DNA of 64,000 bases from NCBI GenBank assembly GCA_020636775.1, contig JACJXF010000007.1, positions 1-64,000 of the forward strand, written 5' to 3'. This document shows positions 44,969 to 54,895 of this stretch, in pieces (positions within the stretch are counted from its first letter, which is position 1; each line of letters begins with the position of its first letter). A model generated the notes under the pieces. It saw nothing but the letters and a program-made list of their open reading frames with translations, made no database searches and was not told the DNA's origin. The position numbers and the translations under genes were made by a program. This stretch comes from Bacteroidales bacterium (GTDB lineage: Bacteria > Bacteroidota > Bacteroidia > Bacteroidales > GCA-2748055).

Positions 44969-46866
44969 TCTTTATTTTTAAAAGGATCTTCCAGAAAAAC
45001 CCTGATAAACAGACTCAGGAAAAGGAAAGCCAGGATCAGAATGTAGATTCTTTGACTCTCAATAGATTCTCTGTTTTTACTGATCAGGTAAGGCATTATA
45101 GCGGATTCAAAATCTCCCCCGTCAGGCTGAATTCTTAGCATTTCATCAAAAGAATCCGGACCCGGAATAGCTGCATTATCCCACCGGCCTTCAATCTTTC
45201 CGTTTTTCAGATGAAAGAGGGAAACGCCATTTCCGGCAACAGATTTAATAAAGGAGGTATCCCCCGAGCAGAAGTTTATGGGGGTTATGTAGGAGTCGGT
45301 AAACCCATATATTTGCGGAGAACTTAAGCCACTCATTCCATAAAAAAACACCGGACCAGTGTTATTTGAGGCTCCCATAACAGACAATTTGTTAAGCCGG
45401 TTCAGAATGTCAGGATCAAGATTATGGGGTTCGTTTGCGACAACAAGAAAGACATCTCCCCTTTCCTGTAAAACGCTCTCTGAAAGGTCCCGACCTTCGG
45501 GTGTTATAATTTTAAAATCCTTAAGCGGGGAAATATAGCCCGAACTGACTTTCTCAGAATGAGAACTTACAAAAACCCAGTCGTCTCCCTGAGGGAAATT
45601 TTCCATTGAAAAACTTCTTGTACTGTCGTTCAGAATATTTTTATATACCAGGCTGGTGGAATATTTATCCGGACGGGCACCAATGGGTGGTACAGACAAA
45701 GCTGAAAGATCAACTCCCACAGCCATGGGGAATTCATGCACCATTGAAACCAGTGACTCTTTTATTTCAGATAAATCAGGAAAGTCGTTATAATGCCACT
45801 TTGCAAGTATGGTGCCATCCTTAATAAGCAATAAGCCCGGGTTTGAACGTATTATTGTTTTCAAAGCTATTTCATCGGCTCCCCCAAAATCGTAGCTGAG
45901 ATTCAGACTTTCCCGTGTATTCTTAACATCCTCATCAATGGAGGCAGAAACAGCATAGAAGCTAAGACCAGAGTATACCGATGCAAGCTTATTATATGCA
46001 TCCGCAGTAAGCAATGCATTTTTATCGGCCTTTGGCAGGTTGTAGGAAATCAATAAAAACACAAATCCTTTATCGTTTTTAATAGTTTCAGTAAGGTCTT
46101 CCCCATTAGGTGCTGAAATGGAGAAATCGTGAATGGGAGCTTCGTATCCTTTTGAAAGTAAAACCGATTTTGAATCAACGAATTCCCAGGCAGAATCGTC
46201 GGGAAAATTATTGATTGTGAATTCGCTCGTTTTTCCGTCAATCGTATTCCTGTAAAATAATCGGGTTTCGTAAACATCTGCCGGGGCTCCTTCAGGAATA
46301 CTTGTTGCTGCCGGGATGTTTGTACCTGTTTTATAGGGTCTGAAATCGATGATCGGCAGATGATTTTTGCAATGTGAAGATATGCCAATGACCAGGAGAA
46401 AAAAAACTCCCAGTACGCTCCATTCAAATATTGCTCCCCTTACAACTGCAAACTTGTGTCTTCCGATAAAGATCAGAATAGCGAAAACCATCAGGATTAT
46501 ATTTTTCCCAAAGGTCTGCCAGTTTGTAAGAATCAGGGCATCACCGAAACATCCGCAGTCGGTAACCGGATTATATAAGGCGAGGATAAATGTCAGTATA
46601 GTGAAGAAAGACATAAAGACCAGGACCAGCCATGATATGGTTTTCATCCTGTAGCCCAAAAGAAGACTGATACCCAGAACCAATTCAAAGGCCGATAAAA
46701 GGAAAGCAAGCGGAAGTGCTAGAGGTACGAAGAAATCCAGGCTGAATGCCGTAAAATAATCACTGAATTTATAGGTTGAACCCAGAGGATCAATGGCTTT
46801 TACAAATCCGGAAAAAACGAATAAAGCCCCAACGAGTATTCTGCTTATAGTCCTTATTACTTTCAT
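44965..46866 (-). CDS. DoxX-like membrane protein with duplicated thioredoxin-like module (BT_3928 type)
   Basis: A 633-aa protein. Residues 1-165 are a DoxX/MauE-like membrane domain with four or five helices and the DCGCFGD motif (residues 103-109). Two copies of a periplasmic module follow, residues about 196-375 and 399-579. Aligned pieces are FTINNFPDDSAWEFV with FSMENFPQGDDWVFV, and DFSISAPNGEDLTETI with DFKIITPEGRDLSESV. Each copy ends in a thioredoxin-fold-like strand (GLLLIKDGTILAKWHY and VSLFHLKNGKIEGRWD), but no CxxC is present. A C-terminal membrane helix lies at about 606-625. Usual relatives carry one module and are near 360 aa. Its role is unknown. Confidence 0.8.
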   Translation of the reverse strand: MKVIRTISRILVGALFVFSGFVKAIDPLGSTYKFSDYFTAFSLDFFVPLALPLAFLLSAFELVLGISLLLGYRMKTISWLVLVFMSFFTILTFILALYNPVTDCGCFGDALILTNWQTFGKNIILMVFAILIFIGRHKFAVVRGAIFEWSVLGVFFLLVIGISSHCKNHLPIIDFRPYKTGTNIPAATSIPEGAPADVYETRLFYRNTIDGKTSEFTINNFPDDSAWEFVDSKSVLLSKGYEAPIHDFSISAPNGEDLTETIKNDKGFVFLLISYNLPKADKNALLTADAYNKLASVYSGLSFYAVSASIDEDVKNTRESLNLSYDFGGADEIALKTIIRSNPGLLLIKDGTILAKWHYNDFPDLSEIKESLVSMVHEFPMAVGVDLSALSVPPIGARPDKYSTSLVYKNILNDSTRSFSMENFPQGDDWVFVSSHSEKVSSGYISPLKDFKIITPEGRDLSESVLQERGDVFLVVANEPHNLDPDILNRLNKLSVMGASNNTGPVFFYGMSGLSSPQIYGFTDSYITPINFCSGDTSFIKSVAGNGVSLFHLKNGKIEGRWDNAAIPGPDSFDEMLRIQPDGGDFESAIMPYLISKNRESIESQRIYILILAFLFLSLFIRVFLEDPFKNKE

Positions 46867-46885
46867 TTACAGCTTTTTACATTTA

Positions 46886-47557
46886 TTAATTAAAAATCCT
46901 GGCAATAATCTTATCGAATATTGCCTTCGGGTTTAAAACTGTACCATCTCCTGAGCTGCATTCGATTAAAGCAAAATTCTTCTGCTTTGCGCCAAGGTTC
47001 AGGTACACTTCCCTTACCCTCTTCTGAAATTCAAGATCATCTTCATGTATATCAATATTTCCCTTAAGATAGCTGCGGTCATCACCCGTTCTTCCTGCGG
47101 AAAGCTGAGATCTTGTAAATTCGAAGGGAACATCCAGAAAAATATTCAGGTCCGGTCTGGGAATTCCAAAATGCGAATATTCAAGCTGAATAATCCAGTC
47201 ATTAAGCTTTTGCTGTTCATCTCCTTTAAGCTTGGCGCATTGAAATGCAATGTTTGAAATTACATAACGGTCAACCAGGACAAAATATCCTTCTTTGAGC
47301 CAATCCTTAATCATGCCGGCAGCTTCGTTCCGGTCGCCAGCATAAAGCAATGCAACAAGATACGGATCCACGGTATTGTTTGCCCCCAGCTCTCCTCTTA
47401 AAAATCTGGCAATCAGTTCTCCATAAACCGGAGCATCCATGCGCGGAAAATGAAGATATTGATGTTTTATATCCCTATCATCCAGGTATTTCCGCAGGAG
47501 CTTTATTTGAGTAGATTTTCCGGAGCCATCGAGTCCTTCAAGAACAACAAATTTCAT
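46886..47557 (-). CDS. tmk: Thymidylate kinase
   Basis: Tmk phosphorylates dTMP to dTDP. The 223-aa product has the P-loop LEGLDGSGKSTQ (residues 6-17), the DR(Y/H) motif VDRYVISN, and a lid region with RTGDDRSYLKGNIDIHEDD. I chose the ATG at 47557 (MKFVVLEG), where family similarity begins; in-frame ATGs at 47563 and 47578 would add two or seven residues. It is upstream of the DoxX and permease genes on the same strand (19-bp gap to DoxX), and divergent from folP. Confidence 0.94.
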   Translation of the reverse strand: MKFVVLEGLDGSGKSTQIKLLRKYLDDRDIKHQYLHFPRMDAPVYGELIARFLRGELGANNTVDPYLVALLYAGDRNEAAGMIKDWLKEGYFVLVDRYVISNIAFQCAKLKGDEQQKLNDWIIQLEYSHFGIPRPDLNIFLDVPFEFTRSQLSAGRTGDDRSYLKGNIDIHEDDLEFQKRVREVYLNLGAKQKNFALIECSSGDGTVLNPKAIFDKIIARIFN

Positions 47558-47660
47558 CGGCATAATGTTATCCCGCAACCACGGGTTATAAAAAATACTA
47601 TTTTAAGAATGCAGTTCAAACTCCCTGTACCACATGCCTCCTAATTGTTTGACAAATTGT

Positions 47661-47668
47661 TAACTTTG
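47661..47668 (+). promoter_or_regulatory. Candidate folP promoter -7 element
   Basis: TAACTTTG is a perfect TAnnTTTG, 21 nt before the folP ATG. Two AATTGTT direct copies 12 bp apart (47643 and 47655) overlap the region upstream. Confidence 0.45.
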
Positions 47669-47689
47669 TAAAATCAATATTAAAAAGGG

Positions 47690-48571
47690 ATGAGGAATTT
47701 GTCGCTTAAAGATACATTTTTTCCGGAAAAACACAGCCTCAATTGCGGAGGTAAACTTTTGGATCTTTCGCGTCCGGCGGTAATGGGGATTCTTAATATC
47801 ACCTCCGACTCATTTTATGACGGTGGAAAATACCTGGATAAGAAAGCAATTACAGACCGGATAGATCAGATTGTAAAAGAAGGTGCTGAAATTATTGATG
47901 TTGGTGCTATGTCGACCAGGCCGGGTTCTCAGCCGGTTGATTCCGGAACTGAACTGGAAAGACTCAGCATTACCCTGGAGCTGATTCGCAAAGCTTATCC
48001 TGAAATCCCTGTTTCTGTTGATACTTTCAGACCATCAACGGCACGGAAATTAATTAAAGATTTTGACATCGACATAATTAACGATATTACTGCAGGCGGA
48101 GAATCAGAGGAGATGTTCAGTCTTATTGCTGAAACAGGGAAGGCTTATATAATTATGCATATGCAGGGTGAACCCTCCACTATGCAAAAAAGACCTGAAT
48201 ATAAAGATGTTGTGGATGATATCCTGCTGTATCTTTCAGAAAAAAGCATGAAACTTCGAAAATTAGGAATTGCGGATATCGTGATTGACCCCGGGTTTGG
48301 TTTTGGAAAAAGCCTTGATCATAACTATAGTCTTCTTGCACATCTCAATGTCTTTCGGTCAATCGGACTTCCAATCCTGGCAGGAGTTTCGAGAAAATCT
48401 ATGATCTCAAAATTTCTTGATACGGGTCCGGAACAGGCACTAAACGGTACCACAGCCCTGCATATGTTTGCGCTTGTTCAGGGTGCCAGCATACTCAGGG
48501 TTCATGATGTAAAGGAAGCAGTTGAGACCAGGAATTTATTCCGGAAGTTAAGAGAGAGTTCCAAATCATAA
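47690..48571 (+). CDS. folP: Dihydropteroate synthase
   Basis: FolP condenses p-aminobenzoate with hydroxymethyl-dihydropterin pyrophosphate in folate synthesis; it is the sulfonamide target. The 293-aa product has the diagnostic ILNITSDSFYDGGKY (pyrophosphate loop 1), DVGAMSTRPGS (loop 2) and DPGFGFGKSLDHNYSLL, with a C-terminal Arg-x-His (LRVHDV). The length is normal with a short N-terminal extension. The start is ATG at 47690, with AAGGGA just before it. It is followed 43 bp later by cdaA, a pairing common in Bacteroidetes. Confidence 0.97.
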   Translation: MRNLSLKDTFFPEKHSLNCGGKLLDLSRPAVMGILNITSDSFYDGGKYLDKKAITDRIDQIVKEGAEIIDVGAMSTRPGSQPVDSGTELERLSITLELIRKAYPEIPVSVDTFRPSTARKLIKDFDIDIINDITAGGESEEMFSLIAETGKAYIIMHMQGEPSTMQKRPEYKDVVDDILLYLSEKSMKLRKLGIADIVIDPGFGFGKSLDHNYSLLAHLNVFRSIGLPILAGVSRKSMISKFLDTGPEQALNGTTALHMFALVQGASILRVHDVKEAVETRNLFRKLRESSKS

Positions 48572-48614
48572 AAATCCAAGGTATTTTTATAAATTTACTG
48601 AAAATATAAATTTC

Positions 48615-49400
48615 GTGATTCCACTTTTTCTCCATGTTCGTTTTCTGGATGTTCTGGATATTCTTCTGGTCGCAATTCTGCTATACCAGTTGTATATGCT
48701 TGTGCGTGGAACTGTGGCACTGAATATTATCATTGCCATAATCATAATTTATTTTTTCTGGGGACTGGTTAAGATGCTTCGCATGGAATTGCTAAGCAGC
48801 ATCATCGGACAGGTTATAAGTGTTGGGGTTATTGCACTTATCATTGTGTTTCAGCAGGAAATAAGGAGATTTCTGATTGTAATCGGGACCCGTTATATAA
48901 ATAAAAACAAACTTCGGCTTGAAGGAATGTTTAAAATGGATATTGATGCAATGCCCAAGCTTCGGATCAAGTCCATTGTTAAGGCTGTAATCAACCTTTC
49001 CAACTCCAAAACAGGTGCACTTATTGTGATAAAGAGAAAATCCAACCTTGAGATGTATGCACAGGCTGGTGACGTTCTCGACGCAAACACTTCCAGCCGT
49101 TTGATCATTAGTATATTTAACAAGAATAGTCCTTTGCACGACGGAGCCATCATAATTGATGCCGAAAAGATTTTTGCTGCCAGGGTTGTTTTACCCGTTA
49201 CGGATAACCCTGACCTTCCACCCGACTACGGATTGCGTCATCGTGCAGCTCTGGGAACCACCGAGGTTACCGATGCACTTGTAATAGCTGTTTCGGAGGA
49301 AACCGGTAAGATCTCCATTGCGGAAAACAACGAGATTGACCGGGGAATAAGTGCCAAAGATTTAATGGCCAGACTGGAAAGTGAATTTCAGAACGTCTGA
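48615..49400 (+). CDS. cdaA: Diadenylate cyclase CdaA
   Basis: CdaA makes cyclic di-AMP from two ATP; this messenger controls potassium uptake and osmotic balance. The 261-aa product has three N-terminal membrane helices (residues 1-80) and a DAC domain with the catalytic DGA in PLHDGAIII and RHR in GLRHRAALG. The start is GTG at 48615; the first helix begins right after. It is probably transcribed with folP. No cdaR-like or phosphodiesterase gene is next to it. Confidence 0.95.
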   Translation: MIPLFLHVRFLDVLDILLVAILLYQLYMLVRGTVALNIIIAIIIIYFFWGLVKMLRMELLSSIIGQVISVGVIALIIVFQQEIRRFLIVIGTRYINKNKLRLEGMFKMDIDAMPKLRIKSIVKAVINLSNSKTGALIVIKRKSNLEMYAQAGDVLDANTSSRLIISIFNKNSPLHDGAIIIDAEKIFAARVVLPVTDNPDLPPDYGLRHRAALGTTEVTDALVIAVSEETGKISIAENNEIDRGISAKDLMARLESEFQNV

Positions 49401-49530
49401 TAAAAGGAATTCCAGATTCAACTTTGCCTTCTTCAACTTTTTTTTCTTAATAAATTTGTTAAACGGAAATTTGTCCATGCTTTTTCAAAAAAGCCTGAAA
49501 CAGACATGTCGAAGAAAGGAAATAATCGAT

Positions 49531-50172
49531 CTAACTGGAAGATTTTGAAAAAATACTGGTTTTGTTTTCATTTCCATTCCAGAGTCTGACGACATTTTTC
49601 CTGTGTGTAAATATCAGCAAGACAGCCACCAGCAATGAAAATATTTTAAGAAAGAAATGCGGCGTAGTAAACACAAATATTATCCATATCGGGAATGATA
49701 ATCCGGCGAGGATTGATCCAACCGAAGAATAGCGTGTTGCAAAAAAGGCAACAACAAAAACTCCGGCAGCACAAACAGTAGCCAGTGGATGCAATGCCAG
49801 TAAAACACCGAAAACAGTTGCCACGCCCTTACCTCCGCGAAAACCTTCATATATGGGGTAAATATGACCCAGTACAGCAGCTATACCCAGTATTATCTGT
49901 ACATTAACAATTTCATCCGAGCCAGGCTGCAGGAATGAAAACAGCTGAACCAGATTTACAGCAGCATATCCCTTAAAAATATCGAACAGAAGAACAAAGC
50001 TTCCGGCAATGGGTCCAAATACCCTGAAAGCATTGGAGGCTCCTGCATTTCCACTTCCAAATTCCCTGATATCGATTCTGAAAAATATCTTACCAATCCA
50101 TATTGAAGTAGGAATTGCTCCAATCAGATATGATGAAATGAGCATCAGAAAGAGATCAATAAAATGTTTCAT
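49531..50172 (-). CDS. plsY: Acyl-phosphate:glycerol-3-phosphate acyltransferase
   Basis: PlsY is the membrane enzyme that transfers an acyl chain from acyl-phosphate to glycerol-3-phosphate, the first step of phospholipid synthesis. The 213-aa product has about five membrane helices and the three conserved motifs GSGNAGASNAFR, a G-rich GGKGVAT with the preceding YPIYEGFRGGKG, and the PIPIWI-like region SFPIWIIF. The length is normal. The start is ATG at 50172. It is downstream of pckA on the same strand but separated by 101 bp. Confidence 0.95.
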   Translation of the reverse strand: MKHFIDLFLMLISSYLIGAIPTSIWIGKIFFRIDIREFGSGNAGASNAFRVFGPIAGSFVLLFDIFKGYAAVNLVQLFSFLQPGSDEIVNVQIILGIAAVLGHIYPIYEGFRGGKGVATVFGVLLALHPLATVCAAGVFVVAFFATRYSSVGSILAGLSFPIWIIFVFTTPHFFLKIFSLLVAVLLIFTHRKNVVRLWNGNENKTSIFSKSSS

Positions 50173-50273
50173 AGTTCGAAATATAATAGATTAATCCGGA
50201 GGTTCAAAAAACAAGGGTCCGAAAAGTAAGGAATTCCTTTATTCAGACCCTCGAAAAATAATTCGTATAAGGA

Positions 50274-51893
50274 TCATAGCTTTGGTCCGGCTACTTCAGC
50301 CAACTTTCTCCCTGCCTCATTATGTGTAAATTTTTCAAAATTAGCAATAAATTTCCCTGCCAGATCCCGGGCACTCTTGTCCCATTCGGCAGATGACTTC
50401 CAGTAATTCCTGGGATTCAGAAGCTTTGAATCCACTCCTTTCACCTGTTTGGGAATACTCAGGTTGAAAAAAGGAAGAATTTCAAATTCTCCTGATTCCA
50501 GCGAACCGTCAAGAATGGCATTGATTATTGACCTGGTACTGGGTATATCAATACGTCTTCCCACTCCAACCGGACCTCCAATCCATCCGGTGTTTACCAG
50601 ATAAGCAGATGTGCCGTGCTGTTTCATCTTGCGGGTCAGCTGCTCAGAGTAAACCGTAGGGTCAAGCATCAGGAAGGCGGCACCAAAACAAGCTGAAAAA
50701 GTAGTCTGAGGTTCATTAATACCTCTTTCGGTGCCAGCGACCTTGGCTGTGTATCCACTAATGAAATGGTACTCAGTTTGCTCAGGAGTCAGTCTGGAAA
50801 CGGGAGGTAAAACTCCAAAAGCATCGGCTGTAAGAAAAATGACATTTTTAGCATGGCCGGCCTTACTAACAGGTTTTACAATATTATGAATATGGTAAAT
50901 AGGGTATGAAACCCTTGTGTTACTGGTTTTTGAGCAATCCGCGAAATTAATCGACAAATCGTCATTCAGACCAACATTTTCCAGCAAGGCATCTCTTTTA
51001 ATGGCATGATAAATATCGGGTTCCTTTTCAGGATCAAGATCGATCGTTTTAGCATAGCAACCTCCCTCGAAATTAAATACACCGTCATCATCCCATCCAT
51101 GTTCATCGTCGCCGATTAATGCACGAGTAGGCTCGGCGGAAAGGGTTGTTTTACCGGTCCCTGAAAGTCCGAAGAAAATTGCTGTATCCCCTTTCTTGCC
51201 AACATTGGCGCTGCAATGCATTGCAGCCATACCTTTTAAGGGAAGGTAGTAGTTCATAATGCTGAAGATTCCCTTCTTCATTTCTCCCCCATACCATGTA
51301 CCGCCAATACACGCCATTTTTTCCTTAAGGTTAAAAACGACAAATACCTCTGAATGCAGTCCGTGCTCTTTCCACATTGGATCAACAGCTTTGGAAGCAT
51401 TGAATACAACAAAATCAGGTTCAAAATTCTCCAGTTCTTCCTCAGTGGGTCGTAGAAACATATTTTTCACAAAATGGGCCTGCCAGGCAACTTCCATAAT
51501 GAATCTGACCTTCAGTCGGGTATCCGGGTTAGCACCGGCATATCCATCCTCAACATACAATTTCTTACCTGAGAGCTGGTTTACACTTATTTTCTTTAGA
51601 TCATTCCATACCTCCTGTGATACCGGTTTATTATCACCGGCAGGCTGGGTTTCTGTTTTCCACCAGATGTTTTTCTCAGAAGTTTCTTCTTTAACAATAA
51701 ACTTGTCTTTTGGTGATCTACCCGTAAAGATTCCTGTGTCCACGGCGACAGCGCCAAGCTTAGTAACTATTCCTTTTTCATAACCCTTGAGCGATGGATC
51801 TGTTTCATGCTTAAACAATTCATCGTATGAGAGATTGTGATAGATTTCTACAGCATCATGGATACCATATTGATTTAAATCAATTTTTTTCAT
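50274..51893 (-). CDS. pckA: Phosphoenolpyruvate carboxykinase (ATP)
   Basis: PckA converts oxaloacetate and ATP to PEP and CO2, or runs in reverse for CO2 fixation during fermentation, as in many anaerobic Bacteroidetes. The 539-aa product has the ATP P-loop [14 protein letters not shown], the metal and kinase segment [24 protein letters not shown] and [10 protein letters not shown] near the N-terminus. The length is standard. The start is ATG at 51893. It lies downstream of ppdK and behind its terminator, so it is a separate transcript, but both act at the PEP-pyruvate-oxaloacetate node. Confidence 0.97.
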   Translation of the reverse strand: MKKIDLNQYGIHDAVEIYHNLSYDELFKHETDPSLKGYEKGIVTKLGAVAVDTGIFTGRSPKDKFIVKEETSEKNIWWKTETQPAGDNKPVSQEVWNDLKKISVNQLSGKKLYVEDGYAGANPDTRLKVRFIMEVAWQAHFVKNMFLRPTEEELENFEPDFVVFNASKAVDPMWKEHGLHSEVFVVFNLKEKMACIGGTWYGGEMKKGIFSIMNYYLPLKGMAAMHCSANVGKKGDTAIFFGLSGTGKTTLSAEPTRALIGDDEHGWDDDGVFNFEGGCYAKTIDLDPEKEPDIYHAIKRDALLENVGLNDDLSINFADCSKTSNTRVSYPIYHIHNIVKPVSKAGHAKNVIFLTADAFGVLPPVSRLTPEQTEYHFISGYTAKVAGTERGINEPQTTFSACFGAAFLMLDPTVYSEQLTRKMKQHGTSAYLVNTGWIGGPVGVGRRIDIPSTRSIINAILDGSLESGEFEILPFFNLSIPKQVKGVDSKLLNPRNYWKSSAEWDKSARDLAGKFIANFEKFTHNEAGRKLAEVAGPKL

Positions 51894-51928
51894 TACAAAG
51901 TTTTTTATGATAAAGAATTTTAAAACAG

Positions 51929-51963
51929 AAAAAGGCAGTAAGACCGCTGCTTACTGCCTTTTT
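51929..51963 (-). terminator. Terminator of ppdK
   Basis: AAAAAGGCAGTAAG (51929-51942) pairs with CTTACTGCCTTTTT (51950-51963) around a seven-base loop. It is 70 bp after the ppdK stop and 35 bp upstream of the pckA start on the same strand. Confidence 0.88.
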
Positions 51964-52030
51964 AAAGCATTATATTATAACTGTTGAATTCAAATCAAAT
52001 CCTTTACAATTATTCCGTCCTGCCCGAATT

Positions 52031-54754
52031 CTAGTTATTTATAGCAGCCTGTGCAGCAGCAAGTCTTGCTATAGGCACACGGAAGGGTGAACAACTAACA
52101 TAGTTCATTCCAACAATATGACAGAACTCAACTGATGAAGGCTCGCCTCCATGTTCACCGCAAATACCTACTTTAAGTTTTGGTCTTACGCTGCGACCTT
52201 TTTTAGTTCCCATTTCAACAAGCTGTCCAACACCTTCACGATCCAGAATCTGGAAGGGATCGTTTTTAAGAAGGCCTTTCTGCAAATATACAGGAAGGAA
52301 TTTCCCGGCGTCATCTCTGGAATAACCAAAGGTCATCTGGGTCAGGTCGTTGGTTCCGAATGAAAAGAACTCAGCTTTATCTGCAATCAGATCTGCAGTA
52401 AGAGCAGCCCTTGGAATTTCAATCATGGTACCTACGAGGTATTCAACTTTCATTCCTGTTTCTGCAAAAACTTTTTCAGCAGTTGTTCTGATAATTTGTT
52501 CCTGCAATTCGAATTCCTTAATTGTTCCAATGAGAGGAACCATAATTTCAGGAATCGTTTCCACACCTTTTTTCTTAAGGTTTATTGCAGCTTCAATGAT
52601 AGCTCTTGCCTGCATCTCGGTGATCTCAGGATAGGTATTACCTAAACGGCAGCCTCTGTGTCCGAGCATTGGGTTAAACTCAGCAAGATCATCAACTTTT
52701 TGCTTAACTTCCTCAACACTGATTCCCAGCTCTTTGGCCATTTCCTTCTGATTTTCAGGTTCATGGGGAACAAATTCGTGAAGAGGCGGATCGAGGAGAC
52801 GAACAGTAACCGGCAGTCCTTTCATGGCTTCGAAGATACCTTCGAAATCACTTCTCTGGATTGGAAGAAGTTTGGCAAGAGCTTTTCTTCTGCCAGCTTC
52901 ATCGGCTGCAAGGATCATTTCACGCATGGGTTTAATCCGGTCGCCTTCGAAAAACATATGTTCAGTACGGCAAAGACCGATTCCCTGTGCACCGAAGTTA
53001 CGGGCTACGATAGAATCGTGGGGAGTATCGGCATTGGTACGAACCTTCATGGTGGCGTATTTATCAGCCAGAAGCATAAGTTCGCCAAAGTCACCGCTCA
53101 TTTCAGGATCAATGGTAGCAATTTTTCCTTCATACACTTCTCCGGTAGAACCGTTCAGTGAAATCCAGTCGCCTTCCTTATAGGTTTTACCATCACAAAC
53201 CATTGTTCTGGTTTTGTAATTAATTTTAACTGCACCGGCACCTGATACGCAGCATTTTCCCATTCCTCTGGCAACAACGGCAGCGTGAGAGGTCATTCCT
53301 CCCCTTGCAGTTAAAATACCCTGTGCGAGGTTCATCCCTTTGAGGTCTTCAGGGGAAGTTTCTGTACGAACCAGTACCACTTTTTCTCCCTTGGAAGAGA
53401 AGTTTTCTACTTCGTCGGCAAAGAACACAATCTTACCGGTTGCAGCTCCGGGAGAAGCAGGCAATCCTTTTGCAAGAACCACTGCTTTCTTAATAGCAGT
53501 CTTTTCAAAAACCGGGTGAAGCAATTCATCAAGCTTGGCTGCTTCGCAACGCTTAATGGCAGTTTTCTCATCAATAACACCTTCTCTAAGCATATCCATG
53601 GCAATTTTCACCATTGCAGCACCTGTACGTTTACCGTTACGGGTCTGGAGTAGCCAAAGCTTACCATCCTGCATGGTGAACTCCATATCCTGCATATCCT
53701 TATAATGCACTTCAAGTTTATGCTGTGTTTCATTGAGCTCTTTATACACTTCAGGCATAATTTCTTCGAGGGAAGGAAATTTGGAAGCCCTTTCACTTTC
53801 AGAAACCATGGCAAGAGCAGCCCAGCGAAGAGAACCCTCTTTGGTAATCTGCTGAGGTGTTCTGATACCGGCAACCACATCTTCTCCCTGTGCATTGATC
53901 AGGTATTCACCATTGAAAATATTTTCACCGGTTGAAGCATCTCTGGAGAAACAAACGCCGGTTCCGGAGTTGTTACCCATATTACCGAAAACCATAGCCT
54001 GAACGGTAACGGCAGTTCCCCATTCTTCTGGAATGTTATTCAGGGCACGGTAATATATTGCTCTTTCGTTCATCCAGCTGTCGAAAACGGCACAAACAGC
54101 TCCCCAAAGCTGTTCCCATGGATTGGATGGAAAATCTTTGCCGGTTTGCTTTTTAACTGCAGATTTGAATAATTTAACAAGTTCTTTAAGATCATCTACG
54201 GAAAGATCGGTATCATCTTCAACACCTTTCTTCTCTTTCATATGGTCGATAATTTCCTCGAAAGGATCCTGATCTTCTTTTGACTCAGGTTTCATTCCTA
54301 GAACAACGTCACCATACATCTGCACAAAACGTCTATATGAATCCCATGCGAAACGGGGATTTCCGGTTTTGCGTATCAGTCCTTCAACAGCATCATCGTT
54401 CATTCCCAGGTTGAGAACAGTATCCATCATTCCGGGCATAGAAGCACGGGCTCCGGAGCGGACAGAAACCAGACATGGGTTTTCATTGCTTCCGAATTTG
54501 GTGTTCATGATGCTTTCAATATTTTTTACGGCAGCTTCAACTTCGGATTTGACGAGTTCCACGACTTTTTCCTTGCCAAATTTGTTGTATTCTGCACAAA
54601 CTTCAGTTGTAATGGTAAACCCCGGAGGTACGGGAACTCCGATAAGGTTCATTTCAGCAAGGTTGGCACCTTTACCGCCAAGCAGATTCTTCATGTCAGC
54701 TTTTCCTTCGGCTTTCTTGTTACCAAAGGTATAAACGCGTTTCACTTGTGGCAT
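52031..54754 (-). CDS. ppdK: Pyruvate, phosphate dikinase
   Basis: PPDK interconverts pyruvate, ATP and phosphate with PEP, AMP and pyrophosphate. The 907-aa product has the N-terminal ATP-grasp domain (LLGGKGANLAEMNLIGVPVPPGF), the phosphohistidine domain with the catalytic His in TARGGMTSHAAVVARGMGK, and the C-terminal TIM barrel (GLCRTEHMFF, LVGTMIEIPRA, FSFGTNDLTQMTFG, VGICGEHGGEP). The length and domains are complete. The start is ATG at 54754. It probably supports pyrophosphate-linked glycolysis or gluconeogenesis beside pckA. Confidence 0.98.
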   Translation of the reverse strand: MPQVKRVYTFGNKKAEGKADMKNLLGGKGANLAEMNLIGVPVPPGFTITTEVCAEYNKFGKEKVVELVKSEVEAAVKNIESIMNTKFGSNENPCLVSVRSGARASMPGMMDTVLNLGMNDDAVEGLIRKTGNPRFAWDSYRRFVQMYGDVVLGMKPESKEDQDPFEEIIDHMKEKKGVEDDTDLSVDDLKELVKLFKSAVKKQTGKDFPSNPWEQLWGAVCAVFDSWMNERAIYYRALNNIPEEWGTAVTVQAMVFGNMGNNSGTGVCFSRDASTGENIFNGEYLINAQGEDVVAGIRTPQQITKEGSLRWAALAMVSESERASKFPSLEEIMPEVYKELNETQHKLEVHYKDMQDMEFTMQDGKLWLLQTRNGKRTGAAMVKIAMDMLREGVIDEKTAIKRCEAAKLDELLHPVFEKTAIKKAVVLAKGLPASPGAATGKIVFFADEVENFSSKGEKVVLVRTETSPEDLKGMNLAQGILTARGGMTSHAAVVARGMGKCCVSGAGAVKINYKTRTMVCDGKTYKEGDWISLNGSTGEVYEGKIATIDPEMSGDFGELMLLADKYATMKVRTNADTPHDSIVARNFGAQGIGLCRTEHMFFEGDRIKPMREMILAADEAGRRKALAKLLPIQRSDFEGIFEAMKGLPVTVRLLDPPLHEFVPHEPENQKEMAKELGISVEEVKQKVDDLAEFNPMLGHRGCRLGNTYPEITEMQARAIIEAAINLKKKGVETIPEIMVPLIGTIKEFELQEQIIRTTAEKVFAETGMKVEYLVGTMIEIPRAALTADLIADKAEFFSFGTNDLTQMTFGYSRDDAGKFLPVYLQKGLLKNDPFQILDREGVGQLVEMGTKKGRSVRPKLKVGICGEHGGEPSSVEFCHIVGMNYVSCSPFRVPIARLAAAQAAINN

Positions 54755-54813
54755 TTTATTATCCTTTCTTTTTGTTATTTGAATTTATTATAAAGAGCAT
54801 TTTTTTGCGAGTA

Positions 54814-54821
54814 CAAATGTA
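54814..54821 (-). promoter_or_regulatory. Candidate ppdK promoter -7 element
   Basis: On the minus strand TACATTTG is a perfect TAnnTTTG, 59 nt before the ppdK ATG, which is itself preceded by AAAGGA. Confidence 0.45.
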
Positions 54822-54895
54822 TTATAAAATTCCGTAAAATAATTCTAAATTACTTTAATAATACCTGCAGATTGCATTGCCGGAATTCCTGCAAC

